From Apostichopus japonicus (taxonomy: Eukaryota; Echinodermata; Holothuroidea; Aspidochirotida; Stichopodidae): DNA of 64,000 nucleotides. The stretch covers positions 4,163,001-4,227,000 of the forward strand of contig NC_092568.1 of NCBI RefSeq assembly GCF_037975245.1, read 5' to 3'. The position numbers and the translations under genes were made by a program. The notes below the pieces were generated by a model, which searched no databases, was not told where the DNA came from, and saw only the letters and a list, made by a program, of their open reading frames with translations. Positions within the stretch are counted from its first letter, which is position 1. Every line of letters starts with the position of its first letter. Shown piece after piece: positions 36,154-47,956 of the stretch.

Positions 36154-37470
36154 CAGGGGCGTATCCAGGATTTTCCAATAGGGGGGGCGCCAGGCATGAA
36201 TGATCGCCGTCCTGGGGGATGGGTCTAAGGGGAGGGGTGTACAATTTTTGCTTTCAAAGAAGGGCTGAAATGCAAATGGTGTCATATGCATAGGCGGCGA
36301 TCCGTACTTCCGAGTGGGGGGGGGAGGGGATATGACCTTGTTGACTATCTAAGCGTAGCACCACCATGGGTTGGCGCGAAGCGTACAAGAAAATTTTGGG
36401 ATTAACAAACCCTCTAGATGGCCGGAAACGGCACTTCTCGAGGTTTCCAAGCGGCATATACCCAACTTTAAAAAAGGGATGTCATGTAATATCTCATAAT
36501 CAGGATCCAAAATACTTTTTTTTTTAAATTTCGGGTGTTATTTTGGGAAAATTGCTCCTGTCAATCTTGTTTCAGGCGCAACGTTAGAATGTTCGAGAGC
36601 TCTGTTATATTATTCGATGAAGAAAATGGCCTCATGCAGGCTATTATAGGCCTATACACATGCAATACACAATTACACATAGTTACATTCCTAGGTACCG
36701 ATTGCTAGGGCATCCAGGTGAAACGTGTATTAAGCATTACCCTGGTTACATGAGATTCTCAGCTGTTCGAGGGAACATGTACGTGTGTAGGCCTACTATA
36801 GGGCCTATATGAATACTATGAGGGTGCATATATGTACTATATCAATACCGTGGGCGCAATAATACATTTTGTTGTTATAGGGCCAATGAAGCCTACAGTC
36901 AACTATTTTTGCTTTATAAAGACGCGTTATTTGAAAAGATCGCACTGCGTTTATGGTAGGCGAGAAATGAAGCTAAAAAAGAGCCGTACATTATAACGAA
37001 GATGCATAAATGTAGGCATGAAAATATTCTTATCCCTGGCATTTGGTGGGGGGGGATATGGTGCATTACATCCCCTCCACCCATTTTCATGGGGGGATAT
37101 ATCCCCCCTCCACCCAGGATCGCCGCCCATGGCCATATGTGATCCATTTTTCGACCTTAATAATAAGCAACATTTCCAGTAAATATGGACACAAAATGCA
37201 CAATTTAGTATGGCTGGCATGTCATTTAGTGTTTATAGTGATAATACAAACACAATTACCATCTATGTTTCTAAAACTATTATGCCGCCGAACTTCGCCA
37301 GAACCTTTTTTTGGCAAACAAAAAATAAAGCATACGGGAGGGGGGGGGTGGGTTGAGCGATCACCGACATCTCACATAAAGGTCGTCATCATTTTTTTTT
37401 TTTTTTTTTTTTTGGTGACGGCCAATAGGGGGGGCGCGCGCCTGTTGCGCCCCCCCTGGATACGCCCCTG
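36154..37470. mobile_element. Inserted DNA transposon with CAGGGGCGTATCCAGG inverted ends
   Basis: The left end CAGGGGCGTATCCAGG and the right end CCTGGATACGCCCCTG are perfect 16-bp inverted repeats. CACAAC is duplicated on both sides (36148-36153 and 37471-37476), so the element and its target duplication are both visible. CAGGGGCG-type ends are typical of hAT non-autonomous elements, but hAT usually makes 8-bp duplications and only 6 are clear here. The interior is non-coding, holds poly-T (37390-37413) and G/C runs, and contains a further inverted-repeat unit at 36293-37127. Confidence 0.85.
36293..37127. mobile_element. Inner inverted-repeat unit (GGCGGCGATCC ends)
   Basis: GGCGGCGATCC at 36293-36303 is answered by GGATCGCCGCC at 37117-37127. 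G-run and C-run material (GTGGGGGGGGG; CCCCCCTCCACCC) lies just inside each end. It could be an independent element that landed in the CAGGGGCG transposon, or a sub-terminal repeat of the same element. No clear target duplication was found. Confidence 0.55.
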
Positions 37471-37879
37471 CACAACACAGTGTACATAGCAGCAATGGAC
37501 ATCTCAGGTCTAGGTAAAAGATAACGTATCACGTTTCATTACTGTCTGCATTTTGTAGCGACAAGAAGAAAACTTCACTTGCAAGCAACGGAAAGTTAAC
37601 TTTTTTCAGAGGGCTGCACGCGGTTTGGGGCGAGTCTTCAATGCCTTTAATATCTTAATTCAGTTTCTTGAGCTATGTACTTTGATAAACACAGGTCTGT
37701 CAGAATGCATAGAAGCTATACAGGAAGTGAACATGCTTTGCTCAATCATACTAGTCATCTGTTGCGTGGGCTTGCCATTTTTATTAAAGGAGCATATGCC
37801 GTTTAAGTGTCACCCCAAAGTTCAAAACTGAACTGCACAAATTTACGATATAAACAAGGAAAATCATCACTAAAAGCAT

Positions 37880-37913
37880 CACTGAGCAGGACTACCCTCA
37901 TTAAAGAAGACAA
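37880..37913 (+). repeat. Dispersed repeat tail, second copy
   Basis: It matches 10932-10966 at 33 of 34 positions by eye and is followed by A-rich sequence. Confidence 0.6.
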
Positions 37914-40855
37914 TAATTTCAACAACAAAAATTAGTTTACAGAAAATCCAAGCTCAAAGACGGCAATGACTGACTATGGTATAACATGTTGTCAATCACG
38001 AATTGGACATGATAGAAAATACCCACACTCTGATTGATCAATTTGTGAACAACACCTTAAATTGAAATTTTGAAAAGCAAAAGTCTCAGAGCATACCATA
38101 GATTATATGAAAGGCCTAATGCATTAGGACCATAGCGTAAGTCTAGGCTATAATTTAGGGTATTCATACGTTTTGCATTTGAAAATAATTTATTCATTTC
38201 ACGAATGTCTAATACACACTAACGTTAGTACATACATTCTGCAAATACTATACATACAGTCTATGATTTGTCCCTGTTAGGCTAGCTAGCTCGTTCGTGT
38301 TTACGCAAGCTTCAATACGCATACTTAATATATATTTATGTCTACTAAGAGCTTATTTTTCTTCTTTGAAGGTTTTGATTGGTTGTGATTGTTACCTGTA
38401 AAGAAAATTGCTGAAACGCACAGCTCAATCACATTAAGTAGTACATCAATTTATGTATAAAATGAGCAAAACAGGTGGTTTCGTATTTCTCTGACACCAC
38501 ATGATACAGAAGATTTCATTGGTTGATTTAAAATATGAATAAGAAAGGTGTTGTGTGCATGCATAATTGTTTGGACCAACAAAATTTGCCAATCTTTACG
38601 AAAAGATTTAATTACTGGTTAATTAGTGTTCGCCGAGTAAAAATTCCATCACAGTAATCTCTAGCTCATTCATCAATCGCTAGTTGCTGATATGTAAATG
38701 AATGTGTCAATGGAATGCTAAAAAATTCCAGAGAAACACAATATAGATCTTTAACTTCTTCAAAATGAAGGTACTTCAATGATCGTGCTCTTGCAAAATT
38801 CCCATCAAAAGTTTCACTGAGCTTGCCCAAGGGCCATATGTTGGCGCTGTCATCTGTGAATTACAATACAACCCTTCTATGTAGTCTTGAGGACAGCTGC
38901 CAAGTCCTTGTACTTTCATAAAAGTACCTACAGAAGTAAATACTAAATAATAATGACCTGAATCGACACGTTGCTATCTTCAGGTTTTTCATTAGTGCAA
39001 TGATATTGTGTACTTTTGATTCAAGAATTACATTAATTTTGAAGGATTTATAATAGTACTATATATAATTGTAGATTCATGCATGCTTACTTTGAAAGAC
39101 TATACTTAAGAAATTATGGTTTATATCCTGGGAGCAATCTTAAATATAGCTCATGTACTTTTGTGAGTAGCAGCAGTTTCAAAAAGGGTGAGGAGAAGGG
39201 GAGGGCAAAGGGCAGGGCAAGGGGAGCTAGGGAGTTGACATTTACTACCTTGAACAGATAGAGGTTTTATTGAGACCATATAAATACATTACAAAAATAC
39301 CTTTTTCATCAGCATTGTCCCACCCGCCCCTGTCCCCCCCCCTCCCCACTTCCTCCAAATTTGCTAGAAAAATCCAAGAATGGTCACTAATGCTCAGACT
39401 TCATTAAGCATTTTACTGTCATCCTCAAAGCAATTGAACACACTGAGGGATTAAATGGTCTAAATTGAACTCACCTCAATGAATTTCTCCGAATAATTTT
39501 GAGAGTCAGAAATTTGGCGGACAATATTGATAACCAGCTGTACAGTAAGTGTTGCTAATACCCGTTAAAAAGTCAAAGTGATTTTATTCAAACCAATTGG
39601 CACTTCATGTGCAAATTAGGATTGACAAATTCTCCAGCAACATGAAGGGAAAAGTTATGGGTGTATATATCTCTGTCAAATCACTGGTTGAGAATAATTT
39701 AGGCTTTGAGGTATAGGTCTGCCTAGGTAACAGTCATGGTGATGTTAGGACAATATGTTTATGAGCCCTTATGCAATAGCAGAAATTTGAAAAGTAAGCT
39801 AGATGCTACAAAAACTATATATAAATATGTAATAAACCCCAATTCCTTCACCCCCCCCCCCCCCTCTCCCATCTTTTCATCAATGAACTATTTTTGCCCA
39901 TCACAAGCGGACTTGATTCTAATAAGTAAAAGGTTGCATTTATCTTGCATTCATTGCCTTTGTTTAAATCTTTCTTATTTTTGTTTTGGGAAGTCTGGGG
40001 GGGGGGGGAGCTCAGAGCAAGCAGAGGTGTAAAAGTCAGATGTTGAGTAAATAAGTGGAATCATCATGTAATTCCTGATTTAATTCAACAGTGATATTAC
40101 ACACTGCATTATGAATTCCTTCCAATCTTGTTATCAAGTTTGAACTATCTCGATTGTCCAGCTCTTACCTACTACAAACGTGTCATTTCCTAAGTTTCCT
40201 TATTCAGATCAAATTTTCTGGAATTAGATTATGATTATTTTTTTTTTTTTTCTACTTGAGTCCCAATTGTGCCACGAAGAAAGAGAGATGGAATCCGGAA
40301 GTAGTTAAAAAGTGCATCCCTAATTTAAACGTTGATCTTAATTTCCGGATATGTCACTTGAAACTTAATCTCGAGGGAAATGTGTCGGAAAAAGCTAGTT
40401 GCCAACTTCATTCCAGAGACACTAGTCATTGACTGCTTTTACACGCTCCTATTCAAAGCAATTAAACCTGTCGAGGCCTTATCAATAAAAATCGAGAGTT
40501 TCATCCAAAATCTGCATTTTTTGTGTGTCAAAGTTGGAACATTTCAAAGGTTGAATTTAGTACTGGCATTATAATGACATATAAGTTCAATCAAAATATC
40601 AAACTTAAATTAGTGCAACGTCTCACCGTATTTTGTTTACTAATATTAATTCTCGATTAATCTTCTTTCACTTTTACGCAGCTAATTTAATGCAGATGCC
40701 TGTTCTCCTGTTTTGAAAGCCTAACTTTGTTAGCTTCAATAGAGTGGTCTATTATTAGATTTGACCAACAATGCCACCATTGTGAAGGATGTGGGCTGGG
40801 CAGGGGGGGGGGGGGGGAGAGTTGCAAGCACCAGAGCCTGTCACACTAATTTTAC
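37914..40855. other. Intronic non-coding stretch
   Basis: Poly-C (39850-39864), poly-G (39998-40010) and poly-T (40238-40251) runs are present, with no gene-like features. Confidence 0.4.
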
Positions 40856-40858
40856 AAT

Positions 40859-41590
40859 AGATCAGTTATGATTAAATATTTGGCTTTTATCAGAGCCAAG
40901 GTGCAAACCCTATCTGATATGTAAAAATCAATTATGATCAAATACAAATACCATTAGCCTTTATCAGAGCCAAAAAGGGCTCAATCCCTATAGCTGATAT
41001 ATAACCTTCGACTAAATATACTTCATAGAGCAATCCATTATGACCAAATACTGGAAATTTTATCAGAGCATATGGGGTGCAAGCCCTAGTTGATATATAG
41101 CCTTCTAAGCAATCCATTATGATTAAATAATGGGTCTTTATCAGAGCCAAGAGGGTTCAAGCCCTAGCTGATGTATAACCTTACACTAATTATACTACAT
41201 AGAGCAATCCATTATGACCAAATACTGGAAATTTTATCAGAGTCTATGGGGTGCAAGCTCAAGTTGATATGAAGCCTACTAATTTTATTACATAGTATAG
41301 GCAATCAGTTAAACATTTAAGACTGGGCCTCCTATAGTGCAAGTCCTAGCTGATATATAGCCAACTAAGCAATCCATTATGATTAAATACTGGATCTTTT
41401 ATCAGAGCCTATTAGGGTGCAACCCCCAGTTGATATATAGCCTACTAGGAACTAGCTAAATTATTATATCATTACATACCATAGGCAATCCATTATGATT
41501 TAAGATTGGGCCTTTTATCACAGCCTATGAGGGTGCAATTCCTAGCTGATATACAGCCTACTAAGCAATCCAACATACTGGGTCTTGCAA
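40859..41590. repeat. Minisatellite with variable-length units, about 8-9 copies
   Basis: AGCAATCCATTATGA, TTTATCAGAGCC and CAAGCCCTAGCTGATATATA recur in the same order, with unit lengths from about 75 to 110 bases. Longer units contain an extra ACTAATTATACTACATAGAG segment. A G-run at 40804-40818 precedes the array. Confidence 0.9.
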
Positions 41591-41599
41591 CGCCAAGAG

Positions 41600-43315
41600 G
41601 ATGGAGGCCTAAGCTTATAGGCATTGATGATTATAACTGACAATCGTTGTTGCCTTAAGTTATATATGTAGCATTTTGCAACTTGTCAAATGAAGAGACA
41701 ATGATAAATTGGGACAATTGTAGAGCAGTTTACAAAGATTGTAAAAATGGATAACATTCAAACTTACAAACTGCATGAAGCTGCCATGATAACCCTACTT
41801 TCTATTTGGAGGGTATCAATGATTTATATTATATATCACAGTTGAAAACTTTTAGAAAACATTTGTGACAAAATTAACCAAGTAGGATTGGCTTTTCACT
41901 TCTTATGATGCAACAGAATATCCCTTATTTCTGGCCTTTGCTTAAAAAACAAAAGTCCAACCTTTTTTTGTAGAGGTATTCCCCCAAATATGCAAATCCA
42001 AAAATTCCCATTGGCATGCAACAGCACATAAAGGTCATTACCATATTTAATTTTTAAATTATCAAGCAAGGAGCTGTTTAAGTTGCACAAAATTTGCAAT
42101 ATGTGAATCCAAACCAAATTTCTTTCATTTATTCAGTTTATATACACTGCCATCAGACTGGCATTTAAAGAATTGATGTTGGTAATAAATATAGTCAAAA
42201 TGTGTGATAAATAAAACATGTTCTAGGTTTTTTAAATTCGATGTTGCAAAATGTGATTTTTTTTTGGGGGGGGCTTTCAGAATGGAGGGGGTGGGATGGG
42301 GTGGGGGGTGTTGCAAGAGGACAAAAAGTAAGAAAATAATACATACCAAATCCATGGTATGAGAGACTTGGCCATAATCCTTCAGTCTTAATATCAACAC
42401 TGCAGCCTATTTCGTAGCCATGGCTACTGGCAATCACATAGTTTACTTTAAATATACTTGAAATAGTTGCATAGCAACAATTTTGAGAAATATTTCAGCT
42501 TTGTCTCCACAAGTTCCCGACTCTCCCATCCAGATACCTTAGGACCATTGTTACATTATGCCGGCCTGCCTGGCATTCATCACATCTGATCTAGATGTGT
42601 ATTTACTCTGGACGGAGAATGTTGATTCATTGCGCAAAATTTCACTTTTAAAAGCTTCTAGCGTTCTGTTTAGGAGAACTGACAATCAGGAGTGTGAAAG
42701 CAAACACCTCCACCTCAATAAAGCCTTTCCAAATCATGCTCCAGATTCCTTCGATTGAATTTTAGGTCTTTCGTATTAAAACCAACGTTTATTTGCTCAT
42801 TCAGACTTTGTAAAGTTTCAGAGAGTCGAAGATAACTGCACCAGTTATACATAGAGAGAATGCTACTGGTTCTTATCAGTATTATTGTAGGAATTTGACA
42901 TAATTTGCCTCTCTTTTTTTCCCTCTACTTTTTCTTCTTCTTCCTTTTTTCTTTGCTATTTTTGCTCTGCCAGACTTAACCTTCATTTTTCATTTCTTTT
43001 TTTGAGGGGGGGGGGGGGGCGGAATGGTAACAATTAGCGATGAAAATTGTGAGTTTTGATTGTAAGTAAAAGACTGTACAAAACTTCTGTATGAAAGTGT
43101 ATAAGTTCTGTCACATCTCATAGATATGAATGATTTGTGGAACTTTGATATTTTAATTTGAAGATTTCTGTCTCATCAGACTGCAACAGACTGACGGAAT
43201 TGCCCACATGTTGTGTCCTTTCTCGTGAATCCAGCAAAATCTTACATAATTTTTATTAAACTTGGTATCATAAAATTACCAAAATATCATACAATATGTT
43301 CCCATATATTTTACT
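41600..43315. other. Intronic non-coding stretch
   Basis: G-rich patches lie at 42262-42310 and 43005-43020. The overlapping frames are low-complexity or lack support. Confidence 0.4.
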
Positions 43316-43319
43316 ACTT

Positions 43320-43545
43320 TTTCATATCTTGCCAAAGGCAAAAGGAATCTTTGTGATGGGTAGGGCAAGCTTGCATATATGTGTGATGCCTTCACTTGTG
43401 AACGAGATAACTCAAAACTGTATTGTGGGTGGACATCATATTTGGTACATGAAATGCACCTTATGGATTACAAGAAGCCTATTCCTTTTTGTGGAGGTCA
43501 AAGGTCATTTGAGGTCAAATCTAATAGTCGATGGTGAAAGTAATT
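43320..43545 (+). repeat. Probable dispersed repeat with nuclear-receptor-type half sites
   Basis: The text resembles the GAACGAGATAACTC... / GGAGGTCAAAGGTCA type of dispersed repeat seen in marine invertebrate genomes (recalled, not searched). AGGTCAAAGGTCA at 43495-43507 is a perfect DR1. A third AGGTCA half site follows at 43512-43517. A related TGGAGGTCAAAGGTTG lies at 53573-53588. Confidence 0.4.
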
Positions 43546-44394
43546 AAGCTTTACTGGACTTCATATCTTCTTTTCTTATTAGACCATTTTGTACTCTACC
43601 TCACTCAGAGGTTAAAACAGTTGGTGATCAAATCTTGGTGGTCAATGTCTTTGTTAGAATATACACTCTACAACTGAAGTTATTGTAACTTTTGATGTTA
43701 CACCTTCTCCCCCACCTTCTCCCACCTTCCCCCACCTTACCCCATGCATCTAACCCACCTCCATCCTACTCCAAAGAAAAACTGTTATATGACAACAAAG
43801 AAATACCTAACTATCGATGCTAGCTGAGAAATATCACAAGTTGTAAACCTGGCAGAATTAAAATTTCAAGCAAGTTGTTGAATCAATATATTTACAGTTC
43901 AACATCTCATTAATGCACACACAGGGATATCACAGATAAAACCGTTCTTTTTTTAACTACACTACTGCTGGTAAATTAGAATTTAATTGTCTTGTTTTTT
44001 GAGAAACTAAACAGGGCAGCTAGATAAATCTAGTGGATATCAATAACAAAGGTGCTTTTGCTCCAATTTTATCCCTAAATTAATCCAGTTTATTTCCGGT
44101 GGCAGTAATTTAGTTTGTTGACCAGATGGACCCCGGGCACTTGATATATTTCCTGTACTTGCAAAGCAACTGGATAAGATTGATATCCCAGTGAAATAAA
44201 TGTCACAAAGTCTTGTTTGTCAAAGTAACATGTTGGGTTTTGTCACTAATTTCTTGACAAATTTTGTTTCCCAAGGAAGTTAATTTTACCTAAGACTCCC
44301 TTCTAATATTTTTTTCCCCTCCATCTTCCGGGCAACACTGATCAGCAGCTCATAGATATTTTGATCTGTTTGAATTAAAAAAAAAATCTGTCAA

Positions 44395-44530
44395 TCGTGG
44401 AGAGGGGGCTGATGTCTGTCCTGGGGAATGGTCTAAGGGGGTGCCCTCTTCACTTTGAGCAACTTTAGTTTGGAGAAGAGGGCTTTGACTACATTTTATA
44501 GTACAATTTATCATTAAAACTGTTTTCATG
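44395..44530 (+). mobile_element. Decayed relative of the CAGGGGCG element
   Basis: GTCCTGGGGAATGGTCTAAG here parallels GTCCTGGGGGATGGGTCTAA near 36208 in the nested transposon. It is followed in both by a G-rich stretch and an AAGAGGGCT / GAAGGGCT word. The terminal repeats are not recognisable. Confidence 0.5.
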
Positions 44531-45400
44531 CCAGTTTCTATTCGACAAAACGTCTACAAGTATGGCGTGATGTGGAAGATTTGTTAGTGGCTGAATATAT
44601 AAACCTACTTCTTGGACTAACTTACGATCACTGACAAACTTAATTTATCAGATAATAGTTTGTAAGACACTAAGAATTAAATCCTCTGTGCATTTGAATT
44701 AATTCCCAAGTTGATCAATATTGTTTGTCAAATGTTTATCCTGCAAATTTAATTGTCAGAACTTAAAATGAAAAAAAAATGATATAGTTATTTGATACTG
44801 TGAATTTTTATTCTGTTTGAAAAACAGAAAACATAGGTTGCACATGGTAAATGTTTTTGCCTGTTTATGTATAACACATCTCCTGACAAAGAAATACCAT
44901 TTCAATTTTGGATGACCATAGATAAAATAGTCTATTACATTTTTAAATGCAACATTTGAACGATTTTCTAGGACCCCACAAGTTCTTACAACCAGCTTCC
45001 AAGACAATTGTGGTTAAATGCAAGTAAAGATAGAAACTAGTACTCAAATCTTTGCAGTGGGAAACAGTTGAAGTGGGTCAAGGTGGGCTCTCTACCATCC
45101 ACAATCTGGGGACTTTTAGGGCATGATGGCCATCATGGGGAACATGACTGGCATGGTTGTTGTTTCTGTCCAAGAATGATGATGACATTGAATTAATCGT
45201 AACTATGATAATGAGAAAAATATGATGATGACATTATCTGCATGCTGAATCAGTACATTATATGTCCATGACTAGAAAAGATCATTCCTTCAATATGTTA
45301 TAACCAACAAAAAAAAACCGAAAAAGATTTAAACTAAAACCACCTGGTGTGACATATGAAGAAGGTTGGTTTAACTGAACAATAAATGCAAACAAGCAAA

Positions 45401-45440
45401 TGTCTGTCTGTCTGTCGATCAGTCTGTCTGTCTCTCTGTT
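45401..45440 (+). repeat. (GTCT)n microsatellite
   Basis: TGTCTGTCTGTCTGTC is interrupted by GATCAG and resumes. Confidence 0.85.
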
Positions 45441-46866
45441 GATCAGTGGAGGATTCATGTGATATTTATCACCATTATTTGTTACAAAATATGCCCAAAA
45501 TTTGTTGTTATGCAAACAGTTTCCAAAGGTCATCATGCAGATCTTTTCAATATTAATGTATGAAAGTATCACCAAGGGTTTTATTGTTTATGTAAGCAAA
45601 ACTTCTCTTGAGGTTTCTTTCCTTTATTATTTAGCCAAAATTATTATTTTTGAATCACATCGATAAGGACATGGTAGAATGCAATATTGTAGATACTAAT
45701 CATTTCTGCTAGTGGTCATAATTTTGTCAATGTCGGTGTAAAAGTGTCAGAGACAATGTCTCAATTCTGTTCCAGTTAATTTATAACTGATGAATATGCA
45801 TGAAACACAGTAGAATGTACACTCTTAGAGTATAGCTGGGAATTACGGCACAAATGTGTCAAAATGCTGAGTTTATAAATACAGCTGTGAGCTAGTACCG
45901 ATTGTTCCTATAATCTATCTGATTTTCTTAAACTTTTGCTGCTAAAACTTCTTCAAGAAAAAACAGTCATTTCTTGAATGTGGAGTTATGATATTTATGT
46001 TTTCCTTTCACGTTTTTCAGGAATGTCAGAAAAGTTGACTGTGTTAAATTCCTTAGCACAGCTGTGGAGAGTGCAATCTTGAGACAGCTAGCCAAATCAA
46101 AGAGGTTGATGGATTATAAGTAAAAAACTATACTGATGACCCATATTTCATATTTCTATCATATTTCTTATTCTTATTACTGATTCAGCTTATGAGAGAC
46201 AAGAACTCTCAAATAGTTTCATTAGAAGCTTTGTCATTAAAGAGCTTTTTTCTTGTTTTTTTTGTTGTTGTTTTCTCATTGGTATTATTCATTGTACTTG
46301 GATCAGTTCCATCACATTCTGCAAGAATCGAATTCAGAGAAGTTAAAGACGAGTGATGTACCTGTAGGTAGAAGGGGTGGGGTAGGGTGGGGGTGGGATC
46401 AGGGCTAGATTCGAAAAATCTAATTCCTAATTAATATAGGTAAGGACATGAGTCTTTATGGAAGGGCATCCAGGACCCAGAGGAGTATATTCTGATTCTT
46501 TTGTTTAACTGATGTTGGAGGCTGAGGGACCTTACCTCCTCATCATTTGCCCAAGTCACATGTCAAATTTCATAGATTGTATAACAACCATTGTTTCTGA
46601 AGCCAATGGATTAATATTTAACTATAAACAAACACAATGTGACAGCAGAGGAATTATCTCGAGAGGAGCTCATCGGTCTTGTTATAGTCATGCACTTAAA
46701 GGAGAGGAAAGTTAAAAGAATGAAATAATAAACAGAAGATATAACGTATGAAGGAAAAAAATAAAGACTTAGTCAGAAGTATGTGATTTAGTATTACTCA
46801 AAACCGGTTCTTTGTTATAGTCTTTAATTATTTTATACCTCCATCTCTTTTCCTTTTGTTTTACAG

Positions 46867-46903
46867 AGCACCATTGGCTGTCCAAGTGAATCCTGTGAAG
46901 GAG
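46867..46903 (+). CDS. Receptor kinase exon 2 (short Cys-containing linker)
   Basis: The acceptor TTTTGTTTTACAG is followed by 12 codons plus one base (STIGCPSESCEG) and the donor GAG|GTAATT. It starts in phase 0 and ends in phase 1, as the next exon requires. Two cysteines in seven residues suggest disulfide bonding in the extracellular N-terminus. Very short exons are easily miscalled, but the phase match on the downstream side and a usable donor support it. Confidence 0.65.
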
Positions 46904-46980
46904 GTAATTATATGAGATGTAGGAGCAGAGAGCAAATTGTTGCATTTAATAGTAGATGAGAATTACTTAAAGCATGAGAG

Positions 46981-47370
46981 GATTGTGGTCAAGTGCTTAA
47001 ACCAGTGATGGACTTTCGAATCTAAGGTTTGTAGGTTTGAAGCCTGACCAGATCATTACATTGTGTCCTGGGGTAAGGCACGTTATTGCCTCTCTTCACC
47101 CAGGTGTATAAATGGGGACTTGTGAGGTAACTTGTAAGCAGAGTTGCCTGCCCCGGTTTGTGGCTGCTGACAGCACCCTGTGATAAGTCCCACCAGGGGA
47201 CACACAGATGTGGTGCACTGTAGTGCCCCAGGAGGGATAGTTTGAATTCTGCACACTTGTGTGAGGCTGTGACAAGTTACCAATGACTAGGAGTTAAGTT
47301 GTACAGTCATGTGAGGGGCCTTGGCTAATTCAAACAAGACTGTAAACTTTCAACTTTAACTTCAATTGGT
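46981..47370 (+). mobile_element. tRNA-derived SINE in intron
   Basis: An A-box-like TGGTCAAGTGCTTAAACC (46986-47003) and a B-box-like GGTTTGAAGCC (47034-47044) stand at tRNA-like spacing. They are followed by a body with TGTGTCCTGGGGTAAGGCAC and a tail rich in CAACTTTAACTT. Internal pol III promoter boxes at the head of a roughly 390-bp unit define a SINE. The open frames inside it on either strand are artefacts. Confidence 0.75.
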
Positions 47371-47840
47371 CAATAAATTGAACAATGTAGTTACAGTAGT
47401 TTATATTCATGAATGAAAGATATATGATTCATTCTCCTTTACTCTCTATGTAAGGACAGCTTTTGAATATGGAGTTACCAAACGGGGTCATCAGAGAGGA
47501 ACATATCATTTTCAGTTTGAATATTTTTAAGCAAACAGAGTAAAGGGTGCAGATGATGAAGTAATCTCTCAGTCTACCCTGAAGCAATAGGAAATAGATG
47601 ACCACAGTTTCTTTGTAAATGTTGACTGCTCAGCTGTTAAGCTGAGTTGCATCTAGACTTTATTAATGTCAACAGACATTTGTGTGCACAAGTTTTTCTC
47701 TTAGTACGAACATTACAAATATTATCTTGTAAAGTTAATCGTTTTGTTACAATGTCTTTGAATGTCCAGTATTAAATGATAATTAACATGCCATGGCTTC
47801 TTCTATTAATTGTCTTATTTTTTTCCATTTTTTATCTTAG

Positions 47841-47956
47841 TTCCAGATATCCATTTTGAACTGTCTGTGAGTGAGGGTACAAACCTGAGCATTTGGTGGC
47901 CCAGTAACACCACATCAGTTACATTTTATCAGTTTGATGGGTCATATCCAAATATG
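47841..47956 (+). CDS. Receptor kinase exon 3 (ectodomain, FN3/Ig-like strands)
   Basis: The acceptor TTTTTTATCTTAG leads in phase 1 into VPDIHFELSVSEGTNLSIWW and on to SNTTSVTFYQFDGSYPNM, closing at donor ATG|GTAGGT in phase 0. The alternating hydrophobic pattern with a WW pair and an F-Y-Q strand fits a beta-sandwich domain. NLS and NTT are N-glycosylation sequons, as expected outside the cell. No specific domain family could be named. Confidence 0.8.

Larger units (their letters stand above)
35965..37650 (-). mobile_element. MITE family A, copy 3, split by a later insertion
   Basis: Left part 35965-36153 and right part 37471-37650 together rebuild one family A element in the same orientation as copy 2. 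They are separated by the 1317-bp inverted-repeat element at 36154-37470. Comparison with copy 2 (ACCCACAGCACAGTGTAC) shows the target was continuous before insertion. Confidence 0.9.

Noticed and set aside
37043-37489. 148-codon frame on the + strand
   Set aside because: It crosses the ends of two nested transposons and a poly-T run. It has no domain and no splice context.
46021-46118. Possible exon after CACGTTTTTCAG, reading NVRKVDCVKFLSTAVESAIL
   Set aside because: The open frame needs phase 2 at its start, but the preceding candidate exon ends in phase 0, where the frame meets a stop after five codons. The 3' donor is weak.
47083-47283. Minus-strand frame of 66 codons
   Set aside because: It lies inside the tRNA-derived SINE and shows no conserved domain.
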